NCBI GenBank assembly: GCA_028287745.1
Contig: JAQBPB010000079.1
Coordinates: 1 to 64,000, forward strand
Direction: 5' to 3'
DNA: 64,000 bases
From: Chloroflexota bacterium
GTDB taxonomy: Bacteria > Chloroflexota > Chloroflexia > Chloroheliales > Chloroheliaceae
In this document: piece after piece, positions 8,422-17,156 of the stretch
Position numbering within the stretch: the stretch's first letter is position 1
Layout: every line of letters starts with the position of its first letter
Made by a program: the position numbers and the translations under genes
The notes under the pieces: generated by a model
What the model saw: the letters and a program-made list of their open reading frames with translations, nothing else
The model's database searches: none
What the model was told of the DNA's origin: nothing

Positions 8422-8904
8422 ATGGATAAATTGGTCCCCGAAAATAGTAAAGAACTGTTAACCAGCTTACAAGAAATTACCAATGAGTTGAGTCAGGAGA
8501 TTGTCGAGGTCTTCGAAGAAGATGCTAACTTTAATCCTTCCGAAACGGAGTGGTCCGTAAAAGAAATCTTATGCTACCTGAAAGATGCCGACCAGATAAC
8601 GACCAAGCGCATTAAGATTATCCTGGAAGACGATGAGCCATTTCTCCAGGCTTTTAACCCCCAGGAACTGGCTATCGAACACGACTATAAAGGGACGACC
8701 TGGCAGGAGGCTCGCCAGCAGTTTTTAGATGCTCGCCAGGTCAATTTAAATTTACTGGCAAGCCTGGAGCCTATCCAGTGGTTGAAAGGGGCTATCCACC
8801 AGGAGCGCGGCCACGTGACTATCCGGGAACTGGCCGAATCGCTGCATACCTACACCCAGACCTATCTTGAGCAAATCCGCCATGACCTCTGGCTAGCCAA
8901 ATAA
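8422..8904 (+). CDS. DinB-like four-helix protein
   Basis: A 160-residue helical protein of the DinB/DUF664 type, recognised by FNPSETEWSVKEIL near residue 40, REL...SLHTY...YLEQI at the end and the overall spacing. DinB proteins usually bind a metal with three His. Here the first is replaced (LCYLKDAD instead of L-HL-D-D) and the last pair appears as TYTQTYLEQI, so the metal site looks lost. The function is unknown; some relatives are thiol transferases. A strong ribosome site (GGAGCA) precedes ATG. Confidence 0.7.
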   Translation: MDKLVPENSKELLTSLQEITNELSQEIVEVFEEDANFNPSETEWSVKEILCYLKDADQITTKRIKIILEDDEPFLQAFNPQELAIEHDYKGTTWQEARQQFLDARQVNLNLLASLEPIQWLKGAIHQERGHVTIRELAESLHTYTQTYLEQIRHDLWLAK

Positions 8905-8917
8905 ACCGCTATTAACT

Positions 8918-8949
8918 AAAAAAGGCCCCCGAATTTCGGGGGCCTTTTT
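8918..8949. terminator. Bidirectional terminator
   Basis: AAAAAAGGCCCCCGAA is followed at once by TTTCGGGGGCCTTTTT. This is a very stable hairpin with A and T tracts on either side, placed between converging genes (DinB-like, +; acyl-CoA dehydrogenase, -). Confidence 0.92.
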
Positions 8950-8981
8950 GGTTGCGGCTATTTATTCACCTTTTCTAAAAC

Positions 8982-10127
8982 CTACTTTAAGAGGCTCTTG
9001 GCGATAACCATGCGCTGGATTTCGCTGGTTCCTTCGTAGATTTCGGTAACTTTTGCATCGCGGAAGTAGCGCTCCACCGGGTATTCCTTGATGTAGCCGT
9101 AGCCGCCGAATATCTGGACCGCCTTGGTGGTGACCCACATGGCGGTTTCGCTGGCGAAAAGCTTTGCCATACTGGCTTCGCGCCCGCAAGGTTGCCCGGC
9201 GTCGCGCAGGCTGGCCGCCCGGTGTACCAGCAAGCGCGAGGCTTCCAGGCGGGTTGCCATGTCGGCCACCATGAACTGAATGGCCTGGAAATCATAGATT
9301 TTCTGGCCGAATTGCTGCCGCTCGTTGGCATACTTGAAGGCAAACTCGTAAGCCGCCTGCGCGATGCCGACCGCCTGGGTGGCAATCCCAATCCGCCCGC
9401 CGTCCAGCAGTTGTAAGGCGACCCGGAACCCGGCCCCTTCTTTCCCCAGGACATTTTCAGCCGGTACTTCGCAGTCTTCAAAGATCAATTCGGTGGTATC
9501 GCTGGCCCGCATGCCCAATTTATCCAGCTTTTTACCGACCTTGAAGCCCGGAAAGCTTTTCTCCAGGATAAAGCAGGTAATTCTATCGGCCGGTTTAGGC
9601 GCTTCTTTGTGTGTAACGGCGAACACCAGGAAATAATGGCCGGACTGGCCGCTGGTTATGAACATCTTGGAGCCGTTCAAAATATATTTATCGCCCTCCC
9701 GCCGGGCGGTGGTCTTCATATTGACCGCATCGCTGCCGCTGCCGGGTTCGCTCAGGGCGTACCCGCCCAGTTTCTCACCGGAGGCCAGCGGCACCAGGTA
9801 GCGGCTTTTCTGTTCAGCGGTCCCAAACTTCCAGATGCCGTAACAGGCCAACGAGTTGTTGACGGACATGGCGGTGCTGAGGGCCGGGTTGCCCCTGGCG
9901 ATTTCTTCCAGGGCCAGCACATAACTGAGGGTATCCACGCCCGCTCCGCCCCATTCTTCGGGAATAACCAGGCCCATCAGGCCAAGCTGGCCCATTTTCT
10001 TCCATAGCTCTACCGGGAATTCCTGGGCTTCATCGTAGTGGGCCGCTGTCGGCAGCAACTCTTTATCGGCGAAATCGTGGGCCATCTCGCGAATCATCTG
10101 CTGTTCGGCAGTAAATGTTAAATCCAT
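8982..10127 (-). CDS. Acyl-CoA dehydrogenase (second of a tandem pair)
   Basis: A 381-residue FAD flavoenzyme that makes the trans-2-enoyl-CoA in fatty-acid or branched-chain catabolism and passes electrons to ETF. Three domains are in order: N-terminal helices, a beta domain (YALSEPGSGSDA; FITSG), and C-terminal helices with the FAD-binding QIFGGYGYIKEYPVERYFRDA. The catalytic Glu is in EIYEGTSEIQRMV near residue 365, as in short-chain acyl-CoA dehydrogenases. It follows its paralogue after an 18-base gap on the same strand and is probably co-transcribed. The chain-length preference cannot be told from sequence. Confidence 0.93.
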   Translation of the reverse strand: MDLTFTAEQQMIREMAHDFADKELLPTAAHYDEAQEFPVELWKKMGQLGLMGLVIPEEWGGAGVDTLSYVLALEEIARGNPALSTAMSVNNSLACYGIWKFGTAEQKSRYLVPLASGEKLGGYALSEPGSGSDAVNMKTTARREGDKYILNGSKMFITSGQSGHYFLVFAVTHKEAPKPADRITCFILEKSFPGFKVGKKLDKLGMRASDTTELIFEDCEVPAENVLGKEGAGFRVALQLLDGGRIGIATQAVGIAQAAYEFAFKYANERQQFGQKIYDFQAIQFMVADMATRLEASRLLVHRAASLRDAGQPCGREASMAKLFASETAMWVTTKAVQIFGGYGYIKEYPVERYFRDAKVTEIYEGTSEIQRMVIAKSLLK

Positions 10128-10145
10128 CTTCTTCTTTCCAAAAAG

Positions 10146-11294
10146 TTACTTGGCCTCGCGCAGCAGGTGCCGGGCGATTACGATGCGCTGAATTTCCGAA
10201 GTGCCTTCACCGATTGTGGTCAGGCGGACATCCCGGTACATGCGCTCCACCTGGTATTCTTCGACATAGCCGTAGCCGCCCAGGATTTGAATGGCTTCCC
10301 GGCAGACGAACTCGCCAATCTCACTGGCGAAAAGTTTTGCCATGGCGGCTTCTTTGGCGAAAGGCAGTTTATGGTCCTTGAGCCAGGCCGAGCGGTAAAC
10401 CAGCAGGCGGGCCGCTTCAATCTGGGTCGCCATATCGGCCAACTTGAACTGAATGGCCTGGAAGTCGGACAGCGGCTTGCCGAACTGGTGGCGTTCCTTG
10501 CTGTAGCTCAGGGCAATATCGTAAGCGCCCTGGGCCAGGCCCAGCGCCATCGCGCCAATCGAAATCCGGCCACCATCCAGGATTTGCATAAATTGTTTGA
10601 ACCCATCGTTGGGCTGGCCCAGGATATTCTCTTTAGGCAGGCGCAGGTTATCAAAAAAGAGTTGGCTGGTTACGGAAGCCCTTAAACCCATCTTTTTTTC
10701 GCTCTTGCCGTATTCAAAGCCGGGTGCGCCTTTTTCCACAATAAAGCTGCTGATGCCGTGAGCCCCTTTACTCTTGTCGGTTACGGCTGTAAAGACCAGG
10801 GTATCGGCGATAGAACCGCTGGTAATCCAGTTCTTGGAGCCGTTAATAACCCATTCGTCACCTTCCAGGACGGCCGTGGTCCTGGTGCCACCGGCGTCAC
10901 TCCCGGCGGTGGCTTCGGAGAGGCCGAAAGCGCCCAGTTTTTCACCACTTGCCAGGGGTTTTAAAAAGCGTTCTTTTTGTTCCGGGGTGCCGAACAGGTA
11001 AAAAGGCGAGGCCCCTAAAGAAGTGTGCGCCGCCAGCGTGATGCCGGTCGAACCGTCCACCCGGCTAATTTCTTCGACCGCAATGGCGTACATGAGGGTG
11101 TCGCCGCCCGCCCCGCCATATTCTTCCGGAAAGGGTATGCCCAACAGGCCCAGGTCGGCCATTTTCTTGAGGCTATCCCAGGGGAATTCGTGGGTCTGGT
11201 CTATTTCAACGGCTTTGGGAGCGATTTCTTTGTCGGCAAACTCGTGGACAGTATCCCGGAAAAGCTGGTGTTCCGGGCTTAATCTAAAATCCAT
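10146..11294 (-). CDS. Acyl-CoA dehydrogenase (first of a tandem pair)
   Basis: A 382-residue acyl-CoA dehydrogenase with the same three-domain plan as its downstream neighbour: GLSEATAGSDAGG, NWITSG, QILGGYGYVEEYQVERMYRD and the catalytic Glu in TIGEGTSEIQRIV. It is clearly a paralogue but far from identical, so this is an old duplication with probably different acyl preference. It is first in a two-gene operon read leftward. No ETF, enoyl-CoA hydratase or thiolase gene is beside it. Confidence 0.93.
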   Translation of the reverse strand: MDFRLSPEHQLFRDTVHEFADKEIAPKAVEIDQTHEFPWDSLKKMADLGLLGIPFPEEYGGAGGDTLMYAIAVEEISRVDGSTGITLAAHTSLGASPFYLFGTPEQKERFLKPLASGEKLGAFGLSEATAGSDAGGTRTTAVLEGDEWVINGSKNWITSGSIADTLVFTAVTDKSKGAHGISSFIVEKGAPGFEYGKSEKKMGLRASVTSQLFFDNLRLPKENILGQPNDGFKQFMQILDGGRISIGAMALGLAQGAYDIALSYSKERHQFGKPLSDFQAIQFKLADMATQIEAARLLVYRSAWLKDHKLPFAKEAAMAKLFASEIGEFVCREAIQILGGYGYVEEYQVERMYRDVRLTTIGEGTSEIQRIVIARHLLREAK

Positions 11295-11462
11295 TGCGAA
11301 GACTCCTTTGTCAGGCTTTCATTTCAATTTTGACCTATCGTTCAAATTTTAGCCTGGTTTGGCCTCATTTGAGCATAAAAGGGTCGTGTTTGTGGTTTTA
11401 ATTTATTAACCCAGTGGTATTTTATATAGTCAGGCGTGTTTTGTCCAATTTAATAAGTCTGA

Positions 11463-11491
11463 TTGACCTTTGCGGTTTCTCGTGATAAAAT
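11463..11491 (+). promoter_or_regulatory. Sigma-70-type promoter of tRNA-Gly
   Basis: TTGACC (11463-11468), a 17-base spacer and TAAAAT (11486-11491) lie 15 bases before the tRNA. Each hexamer has five of six consensus bases and the spacing is optimal. Confidence 0.75.
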
Positions 11492-11505
11492 ACCGTTCGT
11501 ACAAT

Positions 11506-11581
11506 GCGGGAGTAACTCAGTTGGTAGAGTGCCTGCCTTCCAAGCAGGTTGTCGCGAGTTCGAGTCTCGTCTCCCGCTCCA
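11506..11581 (+). tRNA. tRNA-Gly (anticodon UCC)
   Basis: A full cloverleaf can be read. The acceptor stem GCGGGAG pairs with CTCCCGC. The D arm includes AGTTGGTAGAG. The anticodon stem CCTGC/GCAGG holds the loop CTTCCAA with anticodon TCC at 11539-11541. The T arm contains GAGTTCGAGTCTC. The CCA end is encoded (11579-11581) after discriminator T. Confidence 0.97.
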
Positions 11582-11829
11582 TTTTCCAAAAACCTTTCCC
11601 CATCTATAACTTAAATAAGTTACAAATTGTAAATCCGGACTGTACGCCGGGTTTTTTGATTCCTTTTAATCTTTTGTACTTTTGGAATTTTAAGAGCTTA
11701 CCTGACCTGAATTTTCACGGCTTAACTAGAATATAACTACTCAATCCTGCCGTTTTGCGCCTGATTCGGTACATAAGGCCGTTGGGTAAAGTACTCTCAC
11801 GGGGAAACGATTCAAGTAAAAACAGGGGT
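11582..11829. other. Intergenic, nothing recognised
   Basis: AT-rich sequence between the tRNA and the terminator of the leftward aminotransferase gene. A 88-codon open frame that crosses the tRNA is a chance frame and not a gene. Confidence 0.5.
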
Positions 11830-11835
11830 TTATAA

Positions 11836-11886
11836 AATAAAAACCCCGGCAAGCTATTCCCTGAAAGAGGTTATAACTTGCCGGGG
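11836..11886 (-). terminator. Rho-independent terminator
   Basis: CCCCGGCAAG (11844-11853) pairs with CTTGCCGGGG (11877-11886), and the leftward transcript then meets a T-rich run (AAATAAAAA on the + strand). It ends the aminotransferase gene. Confidence 0.85.
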
Positions 11887-11907
11887 AACGGTAGCCGGGT
11901 TGGCTGA

Positions 11908-13002
11908 CTACTTGACCAGGCTGGCTAACCGGCTGACGCCTTCTTCTATCTGGGCCGGGGTGATGGCGCAGAACGGCAGGCGGATGAACCGGTCGCGGCT
12001 GCTGTCCACCGGGGCATCGCCCAGGTTGTCGGCAAAGAATGTTTTACCGTCGGTCAGGCCAAGCTTGGCAGCCTGGGCGCGTTCCAGCAAATTGGCATAG
12101 TTGGCTGACTCAGGCAGGGTTATGCTGACGAAGAAGCCGCCTTCCGGGGCCGTAAACTCTACGCCGGGCAGAAATTTTCGGATTGAGTTTACCATCGCGT
12201 CCATGCGCGGTTCATAAAGTTTCTTCAGACTGGCTACATTCTCGTCCAGCCAGCCTCTTTGAATGAACTCGGCTACGACAGCCTGGGTCGGCAGCACCGG
12301 CGACAGGATGGTTTCCTCGGCCAGCCGCGTAACTTTAGCAATTAATTCGGCCGGGGCGACCATATAACCTACGCGCAAGGCCGGGCTGATTAACTTGCTA
12401 TAGGAACTCATTGTGACAATGTGTTTGGGGTCTATATCGCGCAAGAGCGGGATAGCTTCGCCCCGGTAGCGCAGGGTCCGGTACGGCACATCTTCGATAA
12501 TCCAGAAGTTATATTTTTCGGCCAGGGCTACCAGCGCCTGGCGTTTCTCAAACGAGGTGCTGATTCCGGTCGGGTTCTGGAAGTCCGGCACGAGGTAGAG
12601 GAAAGCCGGGACCTGGCGTTTTAATTCGGTTTCAAGTAAATCCAGGTCAATACCGTCGCCTTGCAGGGGGATGCCGTATACTTTGGCACCGCGCCGCCGG
12701 AAGGTCTTGATGGCCCGGTCGTAGCTGGGCTGTTCGACCAGCACCGTGTCGCCGGGTTTGATTACGGTAGCCGAGAAGAGGTCCTGCAAATGCAGCGAAC
12801 CGTTTCCGATCAGGATTTCTTGCGGGCTAACCTTGTACTGTTCGGCGACAAACTGGCGGAGGAGTGGGTACCCGCCAATATTTCCATACTGTAAAATTAC
12901 AGTGTAATTCTTTTGCAGGGCGCCTGCCAGAGATTCACTGATCCGGGCATAAGGCAGGGCTTCATCAGCTGGGACGCCTCGGGTAAGAGCTATGGTTTCC
13001 AA
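11908..13002 (-). CDS. Class I/II PLP aminotransferase (MocR/2-aminoadipate type)
   Basis: A 364-residue pyridoxal-phosphate enzyme of fold type I. NGSLHLQDLF forms the phosphate-binding turn, VPDFQNPTG is the conserved NPTG region, and SSYSKLISPALRVGY holds the Schiff-base Lys near residue 212. The C-terminal Arg for the substrate carboxylate is in DRFIRLPFC. The set resembles 2-aminoadipate/LysN-like and MocR-type aminotransferases, but there is no N-terminal GntR DNA-binding domain. The substrate is not determined. The next gene upstream on this strand ends 36 bases before its start. Confidence 0.85.
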   Translation of the reverse strand: METIALTRGVPADEALPYARISESLAGALQKNYTVILQYGNIGGYPLLRQFVAEQYKVSPQEILIGNGSLHLQDLFSATVIKPGDTVLVEQPSYDRAIKTFRRRGAKVYGIPLQGDGIDLDLLETELKRQVPAFLYLVPDFQNPTGISTSFEKRQALVALAEKYNFWIIEDVPYRTLRYRGEAIPLLRDIDPKHIVTMSSYSKLISPALRVGYMVAPAELIAKVTRLAEETILSPVLPTQAVVAEFIQRGWLDENVASLKKLYEPRMDAMVNSIRKFLPGVEFTAPEGGFFVSITLPESANYANLLERAQAAKLGLTDGKTFFADNLGDAPVDSSRDRFIRLPFCAITPAQIEEGVSRLASLVK

Positions 13003-13037
13003 AATTAAGTTTTTCCTCCTAGGACTTTTACTTTTCT

Positions 13038-14384
13038 CTAAAATTGTTCGGGCAATTTCCTGGACTGCCCGTTAGCTATTTCCGGCATGCTGAGCAGCGT
13101 TTCGGAAGTGGCTTCGTTCTCATCGTTATCGCTATCGTGACCGCTATCGGCGGCAACACCCAGGTCTTTTTCTATAACCGGGCCCCGGTGAAGCGCTTCG
13201 GCATAGATTGCTTCTAACTGGCGGCGGGTACCATCGCGGCCCAGGTCAGCTTCCGCTTTAGCCCGGACTGCCTGGCCCAATTTGAGCCGCCGGTCCTCAT
13301 CTGAAAACATTTCCTTTAATTTATCGGCCAGGGAGCGGGCGCTGCCGTAATCGGCATAAACTCCCAGGTCGCCCAAAAATTCCTGGCTGACCGGCGTCGC
13401 AAAGGTAACTACCGGCAGCCCGGTTGCCATATAAATCGGAATTTTCCCGGCCCCTTCGGTCGCGCTCATCTTGGGCGTGATAGCCACATCACCTATGCGC
13501 AAGTAACGGGGGGCTTCCCTGAAAGGAATGCGCCCGGGGAAGATCACCCGGTCTTCCAAACCGCGCCGCCGGGCGTCCTCGGCATAACTATCCACGCCGG
13601 GATATCCCATTATTACAAAGAAAGCTTCGGGCATTTCGGTCTTGAGCATTTCGGCAGCTTCCAGGATCAGGTCGGTCCCCTGGTAAGGAGCCAGCAAACC
13701 CAGGTACACCACAACCTTGCGGTCGGCCGGAATTCCCAGGGTTTCTTTAAGCCTGTCGGCTTCTTCACGGTCCTCCGGGGTCCGGACCGGGTGGAACCGC
13801 TCTAAATTTACCCGGTCGGACAGAGTAGTGACTCTGGCCGGGGAGATTTTAAACTTGTCTTTGAGGACCCTGGTGGCGTTATGCGAACTGGTAATAATGC
13901 GGTCGGCCATATGGTTGATGATCCTTTCCAGGAAAAGGGTCGGCTTGTAAAAAGGGCCGTCTTTCCGGAGGAAGTGATGGTCCTGCATTTCGCTGGTCAG
14001 GGAACCCTGGAAATCAAAAATCAGGGGCGCTTTGCCCCGGCGCAGCACCCACTTGATAGGAAAGCCAATCAAGGCTCCTTCGTGCAGGTGGGCGTGAATG
14101 ATATCCGGTTTGAACCGCAAGGCTACCCAGGCCGCTTTCAGGGTAAGCATCGCGTCAAAGTACAATTTGTGGCGGCTGCTGCCTACCTGGACCCGCTTTA
14201 ACCAGGGAACGTCCAGGCTGCGCTTAATCTCCACCCCGTCTACTTCATCTCCGGTATGATAAGTACAAACTACTACCTCGTGACCCGCTTCTTGCAAACT
14301 CCAGATTTCTTCGAGAATACGAACATGACAACCGGTATCGGCGAAAAAAGAAGTTGGCGCAATCATCTGTATTTTATAGCCCAA
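13038..14384 (-). CDS. GT4-type (GT-B) glycosyltransferase
   Basis: A 448-residue retaining glycosyltransferase that uses a nucleotide-sugar donor in the cytoplasm. Domain 1 starts IAPTSFFADTGCHVRI and has PDIIHAHLHEG. Domain 2 has VVYLGLLAPYQGTDLILEA and the donor-binding EGAGKIPIYMATGLPVV (family E-x7-E region). A variable acidic tail follows residue 405. TTG at 14384 is preferred over ATG 14366 because GAGG lies eight bases before it and the first beta strand needs these residues. It overlaps the stop of the upstream GT39-like gene by 11 bases, so translation is probably coupled. The two likely build one surface glycan or glycolipid. Confidence 0.87.
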   Translation of the reverse strand: MGYKIQMIAPTSFFADTGCHVRILEEIWSLQEAGHEVVVCTYHTGDEVDGVEIKRSLDVPWLKRVQVGSSRHKLYFDAMLTLKAAWVALRFKPDIIHAHLHEGALIGFPIKWVLRRGKAPLIFDFQGSLTSEMQDHHFLRKDGPFYKPTLFLERIINHMADRIITSSHNATRVLKDKFKISPARVTTLSDRVNLERFHPVRTPEDREEADRLKETLGIPADRKVVVYLGLLAPYQGTDLILEAAEMLKTEMPEAFFVIMGYPGVDSYAEDARRRGLEDRVIFPGRIPFREAPRYLRIGDVAITPKMSATEGAGKIPIYMATGLPVVTFATPVSQEFLGDLGVYADYGSARSLADKLKEMFSDEDRRLKLGQAVRAKAEADLGRDGTRRQLEAIYAEALHRGPVIEKDLGVAADSGHDSDNDENEATSETLLSMPEIANGQSRKLPEQF

Positions 14385-16809
14385 CGATATTTACCTCGAA
14401 TAAAATAAGACTGTCTCCTCCTGGGGTTACTCTTTGTCCTGGGGCCGGTTGCGTTACCTTAAGTCGTGTACCATCGCTCGGCCGGTAGATACCTAATTCT
14501 ATTCTATAACGGCCTTGCGGTAAAGTAGCAGGTACTTCCAACGATTGATCGTCGTCAAAAAGTTCGTTGGGGACCCATTTACTGGTGTTAAAATTGCCAT
14601 AGCGCGGCGCGGTATCCCGCTGGGCGACTACTTCGTCTTTTTCGTTGAGTAAGTGAAAGAAAATAACGTAATCCTCCTCAATTCTGGCCGTGCCTCGCCA
14701 GTAGATAGTCAGCGGAACTTTATGTTCCTGCGGACTTATTTTAATCTGTTTGGTTGTATCAAAACCGACAAGTTGAATTTTACCACCAAATACCGCCCCC
14801 GAGCGGTAACCTATATCCTGTTGGTTTACATAAATATCTATGTCGGCGGTATCCAGCCGGTTGATAAAGTTACTCTTGAGAGAACTGATGGTTTCTTTGG
14901 TCAGTTGCGAGTCGGCCCGGGCTTCCAAAAGGATAAAATCGGATTTCTGGGCTGTCTGGTAAAGGCCGGTCTGGACAACGGGCAAATAGCGCAAATGGCG
15001 CAGGTCATTATTTTTCTTGTCCAGCAGCGCCTTCCTTGCGACCGTTGCCAGGTCTTGGTGCTCAAGGTCCAGGGCCAGGTATTCAACATAGGCCGCGCTG
15101 TCCACCACATACTTGTTATGGTTATCCGTTACCAGGGGCTGGCCCATTATAAAGCTGTAACGGGTATCCCAGGTCAGCAAAGTGCCGTCGTCGCTCAAAG
15201 CCAGGCTGTTAAAGTTGTTGTCCACGGCCCGTTCCTGGCTCCACTGGGGCAGGCTGGGTTCCGAGAGGGCAAACCGGGCTGCTGGCAAGAAAAACAAAGC
15301 CAGCCCGGCCGCAACGATAACCCCGGAGGCCAGCCGCCATTGAAACCGCCAGCTTTTGGGAAATTTAAAGTTGACCACTCCACCGGCCAGCAGGGCCAGG
15401 GGCAGGGCCAGGTGGTCATAATAATGCGGGAAAAAGCCCGCTTTCCCGGTGTAGAGCAGGGCGGTAAGGGCGGCTACCAGGGTGACAGGCAGCCAGGTTT
15501 CACCACCGGAGCGAGTAAGCCAGCGCAGTAAAATCGCTACCAGGCCCAGGGCCGCCGCCAGCATTGTAAAAGCCAGATAGGGCGTGCGGGCCAGGTAATC
15601 ATAGGCGGTCAGGGTGGTTTCGGACTGAAACTCGCCGGTAGTAGCCAGGTTATTAAAAGGCCGCAGGAGCTGGTACAAATAGGCTTCTTTAATTAATTCC
15701 GACCTGGCCGAGAGTATAAAAGCGCCCGTGGCAAGCAGGTAGCCCCCTACCGCACCGCCCAGGTAGAGCCCCAGGGCTTTCCAGTAACGCCAGGCCACCA
15801 GGGATAAGGCGAGGCCCAGGACAATAGCCAGGGCCGGAATTTTAATTGACAGGGCCACCCCGGCCAAAAGACCGGCCAGTAGCGGCCAGGCGTACCAGCG
15901 GCGGCTTTTTTGGGTCTGGTCGGGGGACAGGTGGACAAAGGCAAAAATTGCCGCCGCCGTAAATAAGTTCACCAGCGGTTCGAGCATAATTTGTTGCTCG
16001 GTGCGTACGGCGCTGCCGTCAATTGCCAGGGTAAAAGCCGCTACCGACCCGGCCAGCGGACCGCCCCAGCGGCCACCCAACCGGCGCCCGGTCAGGTAGA
16101 CCAGGGTTATGGTCAAAAGGGCCAGGATAGATGTGAAAAAGCGCAGTTGCAGGAACTCCAGCAGTCCGCCCCATTCCGTCCCGCTCAGGCGTAAGGGTAG
16201 CGACCATATAAATGGCCCTACCGGCGGTTGGGTCAAAAAGAAGTCCTGGTAGATAGATTTTCCCTGGCTCATCAAAAGAGCGGCGGTGGAATGGACCCCT
16301 TCATCATAATCCGTGCGGACCAGGTCAGTCGCCCCGATGGAACGGGCATTGTCGATGCGCAAGGCTGCCGCCAGGGCCAGCACCAGTACCAGGGCACAAA
16401 TCCCGGTCAACCGCCAGGCCAGGCCGGTCCAGGCGGGAAGGTCAAAAGTTTTACCGCCCAGCTTGAAAGGGCCGGGGTTGGCCGGAAGTTCCCTGGGCGA
16501 ATAAGACCCGGGCCGGAAGCCGAAGAATATCAGGGCGCCCAGTATAAAACCAAACCAGAGTAATTGGGGATATTGGCGAAAGAAAGTTTCGGGTAGAGAT
16601 AAGGGGCGGCCCGGTTGAAAGAGCGAAAGGTCGCCGGTAAGGGTCGCCTGAAGCAGCCGTAAGGTGGGGAAAGTTACCAGCCAGGCCAGACCGGCCAGGA
16701 TCACCAGACCCAGGCCCAGCCCGCTAATTATAGTGTAAATTTTTGCCCGGCTTGTAGCCCTGGCCGGGGCGCTTGCTTTAGTAGTGCTTACCTCTTTTTC
16801 ATCGATCAT
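14374..16809 (-). CDS. GT39-like membrane glycosyltransferase
   Basis: About 811 residues with roughly ten or more membrane segments, then a soluble C-terminal part. The first outer loop has RTDYDEGVHS and later FLTQPPVGP, the acidic motif and pattern of GT39/ArnT/PMT-type enzymes that use polyprenyl-phosphate sugars at the outer membrane face. The soluble end (after about residue 620) looks like a beta sandwich. I chose ATG 16809 (MIDEKEVSTTK), behind AAGGG, over a frame start 20 codons upstream. It is first in an operon with the GT4 gene. The acceptor is unknown. Confidence 0.82.
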   Translation of the reverse strand: MIDEKEVSTTKASAPARATSRAKIYTIISGLGLGLVILAGLAWLVTFPTLRLLQATLTGDLSLFQPGRPLSLPETFFRQYPQLLWFGFILGALIFFGFRPGSYSPRELPANPGPFKLGGKTFDLPAWTGLAWRLTGICALVLVLALAAALRIDNARSIGATDLVRTDYDEGVHSTAALLMSQGKSIYQDFFLTQPPVGPFIWSLPLRLSGTEWGGLLEFLQLRFFTSILALLTITLVYLTGRRLGGRWGGPLAGSVAAFTLAIDGSAVRTEQQIMLEPLVNLFTAAAIFAFVHLSPDQTQKSRRWYAWPLLAGLLAGVALSIKIPALAIVLGLALSLVAWRYWKALGLYLGGAVGGYLLATGAFILSARSELIKEAYLYQLLRPFNNLATTGEFQSETTLTAYDYLARTPYLAFTMLAAALGLVAILLRWLTRSGGETWLPVTLVAALTALLYTGKAGFFPHYYDHLALPLALLAGGVVNFKFPKSWRFQWRLASGVIVAAGLALFFLPAARFALSEPSLPQWSQERAVDNNFNSLALSDDGTLLTWDTRYSFIMGQPLVTDNHNKYVVDSAAYVEYLALDLEHQDLATVARKALLDKKNNDLRHLRYLPVVQTGLYQTAQKSDFILLEARADSQLTKETISSLKSNFINRLDTADIDIYVNQQDIGYRSGAVFGGKIQLVGFDTTKQIKISPQEHKVPLTIYWRGTARIEEDYVIFFHLLNEKDEVVAQRDTAPRYGNFNTSKWVPNELFDDDQSLEVPATLPQGRYRIELGIYRPSDGTRLKVTQPAPGQRVTPGGDSLILFEVNIVGL

Positions 16810-16869
16810 TCTTATTACCCTTGCGAGTGACTGGCACATCAGTAAGCCGGGTTGCAGTGGGTATAACAA

Positions 16870-17156
16870 CCTGCCAGTCGTCCTTGACTCGGGCTTTTAC
16901 CTTAGCTAGCCTCAACTGATTTTACAATAAGCTTCCGGATGGCGCAAACTTTAACTAAACCACCTCTAAGAAAAACTTAACTCTCTTCTCAGTTTTGATT
17001 CAGCTTGAAGCCTTATCCTGATACCAGGACCGCAGGAAATAAAAGTTTAGCCACCCGGGCAACCTTATCCAGCGGTAACAATTCCGGAAACTTGAAATGA
17101 CCAGGACCGGGAACAATGGAAAACTTTTTAATTTATTTAAGGAAGGAACGTTCAAG
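16870..17156. other. Divergent intergenic region
   Basis: About 290 bases between the leftward GT39 gene and the rightward secreted DUF5666 gene. It is AT-rich and carries AAAAACTTAAC near 16972-16981, a string also present upstream of the ABC transporter at 35655-35664. The ribosome site AAGGAAGG lies just before 17157. No gene is seen. Confidence 0.4.
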
